Source of the DNA: Micromonospora phaseoli
GTDB taxonomy: Bacteria; Actinomycetota; Actinomycetes; Mycobacteriales; Micromonosporaceae
Reading direction: 5' to 3'
DNA: 64,000 bases
Assembly: GCF_900109115.1 (NCBI RefSeq)
Contig: NZ_FNYV01000004.1
Span: 434,001 to 498,000 of the forward strand
Below the pieces are notes generated by a model. The model saw nothing but the letters and a program-made list of their open reading frames with translations. It was not told the origin of the DNA and ran no database searches. The first letter of the stretch is position 1, and each line of letters starts with the position of its first letter. Shown here one piece after another: positions 55,151 to 63,694 of the stretch. The position numbers were made by a program, and so were the translations under genes.

Positions 55151-55921
55151 ATGGGTGCGTTGCGCAAACCGTTCCTGGTGCTGGCGATGCTCGCGCTGGT
55201 GCTGGCGGTCGGCGTCGAGGTCGGTGCCGGGCTGCTGCTGGGCGGCGGCGACGCCGGCGCGGCGCTGGTCGGCGGCGCCGGTGACCTCGGCGTCGAGGTC
55301 GACGACGTGAGCGGGGCACGCGAACCGTCCGGCCGCGGCACCGGCTACCTGGCGCTGATCGACGTGGTGGCGCTCTGGACGACCGGACTGTTCTGCCTGG
55401 GCCTGGTGCTGCCCGAACGGCTCCACGGCCGGATCCAGGGCGTCGCCACCCTGGTCTTCTCCATCATCCTGATCATCGTGGCCCTCGTGGCGCTGGTCAT
55501 CGCCTTCGTCGAACTGATGATCATGGTCTCGCTGTTCCTGGCGCCGCCGTTCGGCACGCTGGCGTACCTGGCGCTGTGGGGCTTCTTCCCGGTCGGCGAC
55601 GCCGCCGTGCTGCTCGGCCTGGTGCTGCTGCTCAAGCTGGCCTGGGCCGGGCTGCTGATCCTGGCCCAGCCGAAGTTCCTGCAGAACAAGGGTCTGGTCC
55701 TGCTGATCCTGACCAGCCTGCTCTGCACGGTGGTGCTGGAGTTCCTGCACAACCTGGCACCGGTGATCGTGACGAGCATCCTCGACGAGGTAGGCGCGAT
55801 CGTCTTCGCGGTCGTCGCCATCGTCTGGGCACTGGTGCTGCTGATCGGCTCCATCCCGGCGATCGTCAAGGCGATCCGGGCCACCGCCGCCCTCCGCGCC
55901 GAGCCCGACCCCCACCACTAG
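55151..55921 (+). CDS. multi-pass membrane protein ending the injection-system operon
   Basis: Integral membrane protein of 256 residues with about six hydrophobic helices: about 8-30, 68-90, 96-125 (LVFSIILIIVALVALVIAF), 130-150, 155-175, 190-240. A short polar loop (GDLGVEVDDVSGAREPSGRG) lies after the first helix. Family not recognised. Starts 10 bases after the previous stop. A large palindromic element follows and probably ends the transcript. Confidence 0.75.
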   Translation: MGALRKPFLVLAMLALVLAVGVEVGAGLLLGGGDAGAALVGGAGDLGVEVDDVSGAREPSGRGTGYLALIDVVALWTTGLFCLGLVLPERLHGRIQGVATLVFSIILIIVALVALVIAFVELMIMVSLFLAPPFGTLAYLALWGFFPVGDAAVLLGLVLLLKLAWAGLLILAQPKFLQNKGLVLLILTSLLCTVVLEFLHNLAPVIVTSILDEVGAIVFAVVAIVWALVLLIGSIPAIVKAIRATAALRAEPDPHH

Positions 55922-55930
55922 GCCGGCCAC

Positions 55931-55998
55931 CGCGTCGATCTAGGGGTTTTTGTCGTCAGTCGATCTCCAGCGACGACGAGAACCCCTAGATCGACGCG
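55931..55998. repeat. long palindromic element, bidirectional terminator or REP-like repeat
   Basis: A 68-base near-perfect palindrome. Arms CGCGTCGATCTAGGGGTT and AACCCCTAGATCGACGCG are exact, extending inward through TTTGTCGTC and GACGACGAG with two mismatches, around a loop that includes AGTCGATCTCCAGC. It sits between the convergent ends of the injection-system operon and the GH3 gene. From memory, similar CGTCGATC-flanked palindromes recur between genes in Micromonosporaceae; a genome search is needed. Confidence 0.75.
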
Positions 55999-56006
55999 AA
56001 GTGGCG

Positions 56007-58346
56007 TCAGCTGATCTCGGACGTGGTCCAACGGGGGGAGGCGGTGGTGACCGCAGCGGTGGCACCGACCAGGGTGGTCAGCGCCTGGGTGTCCCGGCGC
56101 GCGCTGGTGCCGACCCAGATCTCGACGTCACCGGGCTCCACCACCCGGGTGAGCGTGCGATCGGAGAACGCCAGCCGGGTGGTGGGCACCGTCAGCGTGA
56201 CGGTGACCGACTGCCCCGGCTCCAGGTGCAGCCTCCGGTAGCCGAGCAGCTGCGCGACCGGTCGGGTCACCGACGCCACCAGGTCGCGGCCATAGAGCTG
56301 GACCACGTCCTCGCCGGCGACCGCGCCGGTGTTCGTGACACGCACCGTCACCGGCAGCGCCCCGTCGGTCGGCACCGTCGCGGGTACCGCAAGATCGGCG
56401 TACTCGAACGTGGTGAAGGACAGGCCGTGGCCGAACGGGGCCGCGGGCGTCGCCGACAGGTTCGTCACCTCGCTCCCCTCGCCCAGCGTGGGATGCAGGT
56501 AGGAGTACGGCTGCGCCCCCGCCGAAGAAGGCAGGCTGACCGGCAGCCGGCCGGACGGGTTGACGCGCCCGGAGAGCACGCCCGCGATGGCGCCGGCACC
56601 CTCCTCACCGGGGAAGAACGACTGGAGGACCGCCGCGCACCGCACCAGCGCCCAGTCGACCGCGTACGGTCGGCCGGTCAGCAGCACCAGGACGACGGGA
56701 CGTCCGGTCGCGAGTACCGCCTCGACGAGTTCGCGCTGGACGCCGGGCAGTTCCAGGTCGTCCCGATCGCAGCCCTCGCCGACCGTGCCGCGGCCGAAGA
56801 GGCCGGCGTGGTCGCCGACGACCAGCACCGCGAGGTCCGCCGCGGACGCCGTGGCGACCGCCTCGTCGAAGCCGGACCGGTCGTCGTCGTCCACCTCGCA
56901 GCCCCGAGCCCAGGTGACCAGGTCGGTGCCGAAGTCGGCCCGGATCGCGTCGAGGACCGTCGGGACCTCGATGCCGGTCTCCACGCCCGGGTGCTGCACC
57001 AGCACGTGGTTGAGGAAGGAGTAGCACCCGAACAGCGCACTCTGCCGATCGGCGTTCGGGCCGATCACCGCCACCCGACGGCCCGCCGGCAGCGGCAGCG
57101 TGTCCTGGTTGGCGACCAGAACGATCGACTTCTCCGCGAGGCGGCGGGCGATCGCCCGGTGCTCGGGCGAGTCCAGGTCGACCGCCTCGGTCGGTTCGTC
57201 GGAGTAGGTGGCGTCGAGCAGCCCCAACTCCAGCTTCTGGCGCAGCACCCGCAGCACCGCCTGGTCGATCACCGCCTCGTCGAGCTTTCCGGCCCGCACC
57301 GACTCCGGCAGGGTCAGATAGGCGTCGCCCGTCGGAAGCTCGATGTCGACGCCGGCGGTGAGCGCCTGTACGGCCGCCTCCGCGTGGTCGCCCGCGACGT
57401 GGTGCAACAGGTTCAGGAAGGCCACCCCGAAGTAGTCGGCCACCACCGTCCCGTCAAAGCCCCACCGGTCGCGCAGCACGCCGGTCAGCATCGTCGGGTC
57501 GGCGGCGACGGGCACGCCGTCGATCTCGGCATAGGAGTGCATGACGGAACGCGCGGCACCGTCGAGGAGGGCCATCTCGAACGGCGGGAGCAGCACGTCG
57601 GCGAGTTCCCGGGGGCCGGCGTGCACCGGGGCGAAGTTGCGCCCGGCACGCGAGGCGGAGTAGCCGGCGAAGTGCTTGAGCGTGGCGTGTACCCCCTGCG
57701 ACTGCAGGCCGCGAACGTAGGAGGTGCCGATCGTCCCGACCAGGTAGGGGTCCTCGGAGATGCACTCGTCGACCCGCCCCCAGCGCGGGTCACGAATGAC
57801 GTCGAGCACGGGGGCGAGTCCCTGGTGGATGCCCAGGGCCCGCATCGACGCGCCGATCGACGCGGCCATCTCGGTGACGAGGTCGGGATCGAACGCGGCG
57901 CCCCACGCCAGCGGGGTGGGGAAGGTGGCCGCCTTCCACGCCGAGAGTCCGGTGAGGCACTCCTCGTGGACGATCGCCGGAATGCCGAGCCGGGTGCCCG
58001 TCACCAGGTCCGACTGGAACTTCCACAGCCATGCGGCGCGGGCGGCGGTGTCGACGGGGCGGGTGCCGTACGCCCGGGTCAGATGGCCGAGCCCGTGCCG
58101 GGAGAAGTCCTCGAGCCTGCCGATGTCGCTGAACTCGCCCTGCAGCGGTGCGACGGCCTCACCGTCCGCCTTCTCCCAGAACCCGACGAGCTGCGCGATC
58201 TTCTCGTCGATCGTCATCCGGCCGAGCAGCTCACGTACCCGCGCCTCGCCGTCCGGCCCGTGGCGCCCGTCCGGACGGTCGTGATCTGGATCTGTCTGGG
58301 CCGGCGCTGGCGCCGGCCCGCTCACGACCTCGCGGACCTCAGTCAT
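56007..58346 (-). CDS. glycoside hydrolase family 3 beta-glycosidase
   Basis: Beta-glucosidase/xylosidase-type enzyme of 779 residues without signal peptide, so it acts on imported glycosides in the cytoplasm. Visible GH3 features: TATLKHFAGYS-type substrate motif (KHFAGYS about 224), the nucleophile Asp in GTVVADYFGV (about 304), the (alpha/beta)6 sandwich domain and a C-terminal fibronectin III-like domain (LHLEPGQSVTVTLTVPT). Last gene of the sugar ABC operon, 36 bases after the permease, so it probably hydrolyses the transported disaccharide or oligosaccharide. Exact sugar unknown. Confidence 0.92.
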   Translation of the reverse strand: MTEVREVVSGPAPAPAQTDPDHDRPDGRHGPDGEARVRELLGRMTIDEKIAQLVGFWEKADGEAVAPLQGEFSDIGRLEDFSRHGLGHLTRAYGTRPVDTAARAAWLWKFQSDLVTGTRLGIPAIVHEECLTGLSAWKAATFPTPLAWGAAFDPDLVTEMAASIGASMRALGIHQGLAPVLDVIRDPRWGRVDECISEDPYLVGTIGTSYVRGLQSQGVHATLKHFAGYSASRAGRNFAPVHAGPRELADVLLPPFEMALLDGAARSVMHSYAEIDGVPVAADPTMLTGVLRDRWGFDGTVVADYFGVAFLNLLHHVAGDHAEAAVQALTAGVDIELPTGDAYLTLPESVRAGKLDEAVIDQAVLRVLRQKLELGLLDATYSDEPTEAVDLDSPEHRAIARRLAEKSIVLVANQDTLPLPAGRRVAVIGPNADRQSALFGCYSFLNHVLVQHPGVETGIEVPTVLDAIRADFGTDLVTWARGCEVDDDDRSGFDEAVATASAADLAVLVVGDHAGLFGRGTVGEGCDRDDLELPGVQRELVEAVLATGRPVVLVLLTGRPYAVDWALVRCAAVLQSFFPGEEGAGAIAGVLSGRVNPSGRLPVSLPSSAGAQPYSYLHPTLGEGSEVTNLSATPAAPFGHGLSFTTFEYADLAVPATVPTDGALPVTVRVTNTGAVAGEDVVQLYGRDLVASVTRPVAQLLGYRRLHLEPGQSVTVTLTVPTTRLAFSDRTLTRVVEPGDVEIWVGTSARRDTQALTTLVGATAAVTTASPRWTTSEIS

Positions 58347-58382
58347 GCTGAACTACCCCTCTGTTGCTCATGCCGCTACCGC

Positions 58383-59243
58383 TCAGCCCTTGACCGCACC
58401 TTGCAGGCCACCGACGATCTGCTTCTCGGCGAACGTGAAGAAAATTAGTGCCGGCAACATTGCCAGCGAGGTGAAGGCGAGGATGCCCGCCGTGTCGGAG
58501 GTGTACTGGCTGGAGAAGTTCTGCACGCCGAGCGGCAGGGTGTGCAGGCTGGCGTCGCCGAGCACGAGCAGCGGCAGGAGGAAAGCGTTCCAGCTGGTGA
58601 CGAACGCCAGGATGCCGACGGTGACGAGCGCGGGCCGGGACAGCGGCAGCATGATGCGCCACAGGAAGCCCAGGCGGCCGGTGCCGTCGATCGCGGCGGC
58701 GTCCTCCAACTCGCGGGGGATGGCGGTGAGGAACGGTCGCAGGATCACGATCGTGAGCGGTAACGCGAAGGCGACCTGCGGGAGAATCACCGCGTAGTAG
58801 GAGTTGATCAGATTGAGGTCGCGCAGCATCAGGTAGAGCGGCAGGATCGCCGCCCCGGCCGGGAAGAGCAGACCGAGCGTGAAGAAGGTGTAGAGCACCT
58901 CACGACCGCGGAAGGTGTAGCGGGCGAGCACGAACGCGGCGCTGACCCCGAGCGCCACGACGCCGAGCGTCGTACCCAACGACACCACCGCACTGTTGAA
59001 CACCTGCCGCCAGAAGTCGCTCTGCGTCAGCACCCGGGCGTAGTTGTCCCAGACCCACGGGTCGGGCAACCCGGCCGGGTTCGCGACGATCTGCGGCGTG
59101 GTGCGGAAACCACCGATGATCACATAGACCACCGGGGTGATCGACACGGCCGCGACCGCGAGCGCCAGCGCGTAGGTGAGCGGGTTGCCCCACGACACCG
59201 GGCGACGCTTGGCAGGTCGGGACTGGACTGCGTTCGCGGTCAC
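58383..59243 (-). CDS. carbohydrate ABC transporter permease (MalG type)
   Basis: Inner-membrane permease of 286 residues with six predicted helices. The EAA loop that contacts the ATPase is present as ELEDAAAIDGTGRLGFLWRI. Starts two bases after the companion permease stop. The operon has no ATPase gene; actinomycete sugar importers commonly share one MsiK ATPase encoded elsewhere. Confidence 0.93.
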   Translation of the reverse strand: MTANAVQSRPAKRRPVSWGNPLTYALALAVAAVSITPVVYVIIGGFRTTPQIVANPAGLPDPWVWDNYARVLTQSDFWRQVFNSAVVSLGTTLGVVALGVSAAFVLARYTFRGREVLYTFFTLGLLFPAGAAILPLYLMLRDLNLINSYYAVILPQVAFALPLTIVILRPFLTAIPRELEDAAAIDGTGRLGFLWRIMLPLSRPALVTVGILAFVTSWNAFLLPLLVLGDASLHTLPLGVQNFSSQYTSDTAGILAFTSLAMLPALIFFTFAEKQIVGGLQGAVKG

Positions 59244-59245
59244 GG

Positions 59246-60244
59246 TCAGTTCGCCTTTCTGGTGATGGCGCCCTCGATGTCACGACGCAGGAGGAAGCGC
59301 TGGAACAGCACCGCCGCCACGAACGAGATGGCGAACAGGATGACCGCCACCGCGTTGCCGTAGCCCCACAGCCGGGCGAAGAATCCGTTGTCCACCATGT
59401 ACGTCGCCATGGTGGCCGATGCGCCGAGCGACCGCACCGCCGGCACCGAGGTCACCCAGATCACGTCGAAGACCTGCAGCGAACCGATCATGGACAGGAA
59501 CATCCAGATCCGGATCGTCGGCCCCAGCAACGGCAGGGTCACGTGACGCTGGGTCTGCCACCAACTCGCGCCGTCGATCGCGGCGGCCTCGTTCAACTCC
59601 TGCGGCACGTTCGACAGGCCGGCGAGCAGCAGGATGATGGCGAAGCCGACGTACTTCCAGGTGAGGATGAACAGCAACGTCCAGATGACCAGGTCGAGGT
59701 CGGCGAGCCACGCCTGCACCAGACCGCCCATACCGAGCGACTGCAGGAACGCGTTGACCGTGCCGGCGTCGGAGAGCAGCAGCTTCCACATGATGCCGAC
59801 GGTGACCTCGGCGAGCACGTAGGGCACGAACGCCAGCAGGCGGAACACGGTGCGCCCGCGGAAGTTGCGGTTGAGCAGCAGCGCCACGCCCAGGGCGATG
59901 GGGCCCTGGATCAGCAGCGACCCGAACACGATGATGCCGTTGTTGCGCAGTGCGTCAATGAAGATCGGGTCCTGGAAGGCCAGGACGTAGTTGTCGAAGC
60001 CGACAAAGTCGGTGGGCGGTCCGACGCCACGCCAGCGGAAGAGGCTGTAGTAGAAGGCGAAGCCCATCGGCACCAGCACGAACATCACGTAGACGATCAC
60101 GGCTGGCGTCGTGAGGCCGATGATCTCGTACCACTTACGGCGGGTCTCGGCGGCCCGGGAAGACGGACGCCGGGCGGGCCGGGGGCCCGCCGGCGGCGCA
60201 GATGCGCCGCCGGCGAGGTCCAGGGTCGGGTTGGTGGAGGTCAC
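59246..60244 (-). CDS. carbohydrate ABC transporter permease (MalF type)
   Basis: Permease of 332 residues. After a basic N-terminus, six helices start at IIGLTTPAVIVYVMFVLVPMG. The EAA motif reads ELNEAAAIDGASWWQTQRHV. It forms the membrane channel together with the MalG-type protein downstream. ATG overlaps the binding-protein stop by four bases. Confidence 0.93.
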   Translation of the reverse strand: MTSTNPTLDLAGGASAPPAGPRPARRPSSRAAETRRKWYEIIGLTTPAVIVYVMFVLVPMGFAFYYSLFRWRGVGPPTDFVGFDNYVLAFQDPIFIDALRNNGIIVFGSLLIQGPIALGVALLLNRNFRGRTVFRLLAFVPYVLAEVTVGIMWKLLLSDAGTVNAFLQSLGMGGLVQAWLADLDLVIWTLLFILTWKYVGFAIILLLAGLSNVPQELNEAAAIDGASWWQTQRHVTLPLLGPTIRIWMFLSMIGSLQVFDVIWVTSVPAVRSLGASATMATYMVDNGFFARLWGYGNAVAVILFAISFVAAVLFQRFLLRRDIEGAITRKAN

Positions 60245-61551
60245 TTGCGCGCGGCCGCCTTCATGGCCTCGACCACCTGCTCGGGCGTGCCGCTGCCGGC
60301 GAAGATGGCGACGATCGCGTCGTTCATCGCGTTGCCGACGGTGCTGCCGAAGGCCGTGTCCAGCCAGAGCTGCACGTACGTCGCGCTGGTGGTGGCCTCC
60401 AGGATGGACTTCAGGGCGGGATCCTTGACGCCTTCCTCAGCACCCTTGGCGACAGGCAGGCCGGTGCCGGTCTCGGCGTAACCCAGCTGCACCTCGGGAC
60501 TCACGATGTACTTGAGGAACTCGACACACTCGGCCGGGGCGTTCTTGGCGCAGGCGAAACCGTCGCCACCGCCGAGGGCCGCCTTCGGGTCACCGGCGGA
60601 ACCGGCGATCGCCGGCACCGGGAACCAGCCGATGAAGCGACCCAGCGCCTCCTGGTCCTCGGTGACGGTGTCCAGGCTGCCCCTGTTCCAGTCGCCCATC
60701 AGCTCCATCGCGGCCTTGCCGTTGGCCAGCAGGCCGTTGGCGCTGGTCGGGTCGTTCTGGCCCGGCGTGGCGATGAAGTTGTTCTGGAACGGCTTGGTGT
60801 CGATGAAGGCCTTCAGGTCCTGGCCGGCCTTCACGAAGCACTGGTCGTCGAAGACGGTCTCCAGCGACGCCTTCCGCAGCGTGTCGACCGAGCAGGCGCG
60901 CAGCGCGAAGTTGTACCACCAGTGCGCGGCGGGCCACTTGTCACCGGCGCCGACGGCGATCGGGACGACGTTGATCGCCTTGAGCTTGGTGACCGCGTCG
61001 TTGAGCTCGTCGAACGTGGTCGGCGGCGCCGCGATGCCCGCCTGCTGGAACAGCTCCTTGTTGTACCAGATGCCCTCGATGCCCATCCGGTACGGCAGGC
61101 CGTACTGCTTGCCGTCGACCTGCCAGATCTCGACCGCGCTGCCGATGTTGGCAGCCTCGTCCTTGACCTGCTCGGTGATGTCCTTGAGGTAGTCGGCCTC
61201 GACCTGCTCGCGGATCTCACCACCACCCCAGGCCTGGAAGATGTCCGGCGGGTCGTTGCTCAGCAGCGCGGCGGGGAGCCGGGTCCGCTGGAGCTGGTTG
61301 GTCTCGATGCCCTCGATCTCGATCGTGACCGTGGGGTGCAGCGCATTGAAGTCCTTGGCGACCTTCTCCCAGTAGGTCTTGCCCGGGCCGTCCTGGGAGG
61401 CGTTGTGCCACCAGGTCAGGGTGACCGGGTTCTTGTACAGGTCACTCTCGGGAGGCGCTTCGGATTCGCCACCGCCGGTGCAGCCGGCGGCGAGCAGTGC
61501 GGTGGTGATGGATAACGCTAGGACGGTGGTTGCGCGACGCTTTATAGCCAT
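60241..61551 (-). CDS. ABC transporter sugar-binding lipoprotein
   Basis: Extracellular solute-binding protein of 436 residues (family 1). A lipoprotein signal peptide ends in LLAAGC (Cys at about residue 24). The mature domain starts TLTWWHNASQDGPGKTYWE and shows the usual pattern (FQAWGGGEIREQVEADYLKD, GKAAMELMGDWNRG). It captures the sugar for the two permeases downstream. First gene of a four-gene operon ending in the GH3 enzyme; GAGGAGA ribosome site. A LacI operator lies 80 bases upstream. Confidence 0.93.
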   Translation of the reverse strand: MAIKRRATTVLALSITTALLAAGCTGGGESEAPPESDLYKNPVTLTWWHNASQDGPGKTYWEKVAKDFNALHPTVTIEIEGIETNQLQRTRLPAALLSNDPPDIFQAWGGGEIREQVEADYLKDITEQVKDEAANIGSAVEIWQVDGKQYGLPYRMGIEGIWYNKELFQQAGIAAPPTTFDELNDAVTKLKAINVVPIAVGAGDKWPAAHWWYNFALRACSVDTLRKASLETVFDDQCFVKAGQDLKAFIDTKPFQNNFIATPGQNDPTSANGLLANGKAAMELMGDWNRGSLDTVTEDQEALGRFIGWFPVPAIAGSAGDPKAALGGGDGFACAKNAPAECVEFLKYIVSPEVQLGYAETGTGLPVAKGAEEGVKDPALKSILEATTSATYVQLWLDTAFGSTVGNAMNDAIVAIFAGSGTPEQVVEAMKAAARK

Positions 61552-61630
61552 CGGTGTCTCCTCGACCAGTCAGTCGGGTGCTCGGCCTGACGGCGAGTTT
61601 TACAGCCCTGTAACTCAGTGTCAATCGGTG

Positions 61631-61646
61631 TCGATAACGTTTTCGA
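61631..61646. promoter_or_regulatory. LacI-family operator in the divergent sugar-operon region
   Basis: TCGATAACGTTTTCGA, a 16-base palindrome centred on AACGTT with one mismatched pair, the classical form of LacI/GalR operators. It lies between the binding-protein gene (start 61551) and the LacI-family gene (start about 61690) and could control both. Confidence 0.72.
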
Positions 61647-61689
61647 CTCGCCTGTAACACGGGGCGGACGGCCCTCTATCATCGTCGGC

Positions 61690-62715
61690 GTGGTGTTCCC
61701 GCAGCGTGTGAAGATGTCGGACGTGGCCCGTACGGCCGGCGTCTCGGTGGCCACTGTATCCAAGGTTGTGAATGGTCGGTACGGCGTCGCGCAGGCGACC
61801 GTTGAGCGTGTCCAGCAGGTCATCCACCAGCTCGGATACGAGGCCAGCCTGGGGGCGCAGAGTCTGCGCAGCCACCGCACGAACGTCCTGGGCATCCTGG
61901 TAGCCGAGTTCGAGCCGTTCTCCACCGAGCTGCTCAAGGGCGCCTCGACGCAGGTCGCCGGAACCGGTTACCAACTGCTTGCCTACTCCGGTGGCGACGG
62001 TGCCGGCACCGCCGTGGGCTGGGAGCGACGGTCACTGGCCCGCCTGTCGGGAACGCTGATCGACGGGGCCGTGATCGTCACGCCCACGGTGGTGGAGACC
62101 AAGCAGGGCTTCCACGTCGTGGCCGTCGACCCGCACACCGGGCCGTCGGGCCTACCCACCGTCGACTCCGACAACTTCGCCGGCGCGGTGCTCGCGACCA
62201 ACTACCTGCTCTCGCTGGGGCACCGCCGGATCGGGCACATCAGCGGACGCGCCGACCTCGAGTCGTCCCGGCTGCGGGAGGCCGGCTTCCGCCAGGCCAT
62301 GGCCGACGCCGGGGTGCCGGTGGACGAGCGGCTCGTACGCGTCGGCGGCTTCCGGGTGGAGAGCGCCGCCGGCACGGCCACCGAACTGCTCATGCTCCCC
62401 GACCGGCCGACCGCGGTCTTCGCCGGAAACGACCTCTCCGCCATCTCCACCGTGGACGTCGCCCGAGGCATGGGCCTGTGCGTGCCAGACGACCTCTCGG
62501 TGATCGGCTTCGACAACATCCCGGAGTCGGCGCTGGTCAATCCGCCGCTGACGACGATCATGCAGCCGCTGCAACGGATGGGGGCCGAGGCGCTGCGCCT
62601 GCTGGTCGACCTGATCGCCGGCGTCGAACGCGACATCCACATCCGGCTCCCCACCGAGTTGGTCGTCCGCGCCTCCTGCCGTCCCCTCGCCCCGTCCGAG
62701 ACCTCCGCAGCTTAG
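61690..62715 (+). CDS. LacI-family transcriptional regulator of the sugar operon
   Basis: Repressor of about 341 residues. Helix-turn-helix: MSDVARTAGVSVATVSKVVN, followed by the hinge region around GYEASLGAQSLRSHRTNVLG. The ligand-binding domain ends DDLSVIGFDNIPESALVNPP with the LTTIMQPLQRMGAEA pattern. Divergent from the sugar ABC/GH3 operon with a palindromic operator between. GTG at 61690 or 61693 or ATG at 61714 could be the start; the helix-turn-helix begins at MSDVARTAG. Confidence 0.9.
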   Translation: MVFPQRVKMSDVARTAGVSVATVSKVVNGRYGVAQATVERVQQVIHQLGYEASLGAQSLRSHRTNVLGILVAEFEPFSTELLKGASTQVAGTGYQLLAYSGGDGAGTAVGWERRSLARLSGTLIDGAVIVTPTVVETKQGFHVVAVDPHTGPSGLPTVDSDNFAGAVLATNYLLSLGHRRIGHISGRADLESSRLREAGFRQAMADAGVPVDERLVRVGGFRVESAAGTATELLMLPDRPTAVFAGNDLSAISTVDVARGMGLCVPDDLSVIGFDNIPESALVNPPLTTIMQPLQRMGAEALRLLVDLIAGVERDIHIRLPTELVVRASCRPLAPSETSAA

Positions 62716-62796
62716 CCCTGGTGGCGGCCGGCGCTCACGAGCTACCGCGGCTCGCGGCGGCTCGGACGCGGGAAGGCCCGACACCGCATCTCACGA

Positions 62797-62824
62797 GCCG
62801 CAGCGGCCGATTCACCGCTGCGGC
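62797..62824. terminator. hairpin between convergent LacI and DUF6807 genes
   Basis: Perfect ten-bp stem GCCGCAGCGG / CCGCTGCGGC, eight-base loop, in the 121-bp gap between the two convergent stops. Usable in both directions. Confidence 0.65.
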
Positions 62825-62836
62825 ACGAGCAGCATG

Positions 62837-63694
62837 TCAGGAGCTGCCGGCGAGGGTGGCGGCGGTGTCGCGGTCGAGCGTCCCGTCGGCGACGACGACC
62901 CGGTAGCGGCCGTGCCGGCTGCTGCCGGCCGGGATGGTCGCGGTCCGCGCGAAGGCGAAGGCCACACACACCCCCGGGTACATGGTGGTCCGCACGAACC
63001 ACCGGTCGCCAGCGCCCAGACCGGCGAAGACCAGGGTGTACGCCCCACCCTCCGGCGCCCGCCCGCGTAACGCCACCCACGGCTGGTCGCACCCGTTGAC
63101 GGCCTCCTCGCCGTCCAGCGAGGGGGTGAACACCTCGGGCGGCTCGGCCGCGACCGCCCGCCAGAAGAACCCGCCGTACCCGGCACCGCCGGGACGGCCG
63201 TTGGTGGCCGGGCTACCCAGCGTGACATCCCGCCGGCTCGGCGCGGTGAGGGTGCTGTCGACATCGAGCCGCCAGGCGTTCGGATGATCGGGCATCACCG
63301 AGGCGGTGAGCCGGCGCCGCTCGGTGAGCAGCACCGTCCCGGTCGGATCGCACCAGTGCAGCAGGTGGTCGAGCCGGTCGTCGGCCCGGTGCCGCCAACC
63401 GGCGTGGATGATCCGGCCGTGGTCGGCGCGCCAGGTGTAGCCGACGTCGCGCACGTACGTCCGCCCGCCCCAGAGGTTGGTGCCGTCGACGTCCTGCACC
63501 GCCAGGGACGCCCCGAGGTGCCAGACGTGGTCGTCGGGGAGCGCGTCGGTGACCGGGGTGCCGGCCAGGGTACGCACCGGGTGCAGGTAGGGCCGCGGTC
63601 CGTGCCGGGCGTCGAGGTCGGGCGCGAGCACGTAGCGGGCGACCGGAATACCGCCGACCAGCAGGTCCGCCTCGGCATCGGCGGCGGCGGTCAC
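62837..63694 (-). CDS. DUF6807 (PmoA-annotated) family protein
   Basis: Soluble protein of 285 residues. Phrases such as YLHPVRTLAGTPVTDALPDD, HVWHLGASLAVQDVDGTNLW and FTPSLDGEEAVNGCDQPWVA match the family recorded as DUF6807 or 'methane oxygenase PmoA', which has no proven link to methane oxidation. Family members often sit in sugar-catabolic loci with Gfo/Idh dehydrogenases and ABC importers, suiting this context. GTG start overlaps the upstream gene's stop (GTGA), so the two are cotranscribed. Confidence 0.82.
   Translation of the reverse strand: MTAAADAEADLLVGGIPVARYVLAPDLDARHGPRPYLHPVRTLAGTPVTDALPDDHVWHLGASLAVQDVDGTNLWGGRTYVRDVGYTWRADHGRIIHAGWRHRADDRLDHLLHWCDPTGTVLLTERRRLTASVMPDHPNAWRLDVDSTLTAPSRRDVTLGSPATNGRPGGAGYGGFFWRAVAAEPPEVFTPSLDGEEAVNGCDQPWVALRGRAPEGGAYTLVFAGLGAGDRWFVRTTMYPGVCVAFAFARTATIPAGSSRHGRYRVVVADGTLDRDTAATLAGSS

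Noticed and set aside
55950..58448. Plus-strand open frame of 832 codons opposite the GH3 gene
   Set aside because: No recognisable domain; the minus strand carries all GH3 motifs.
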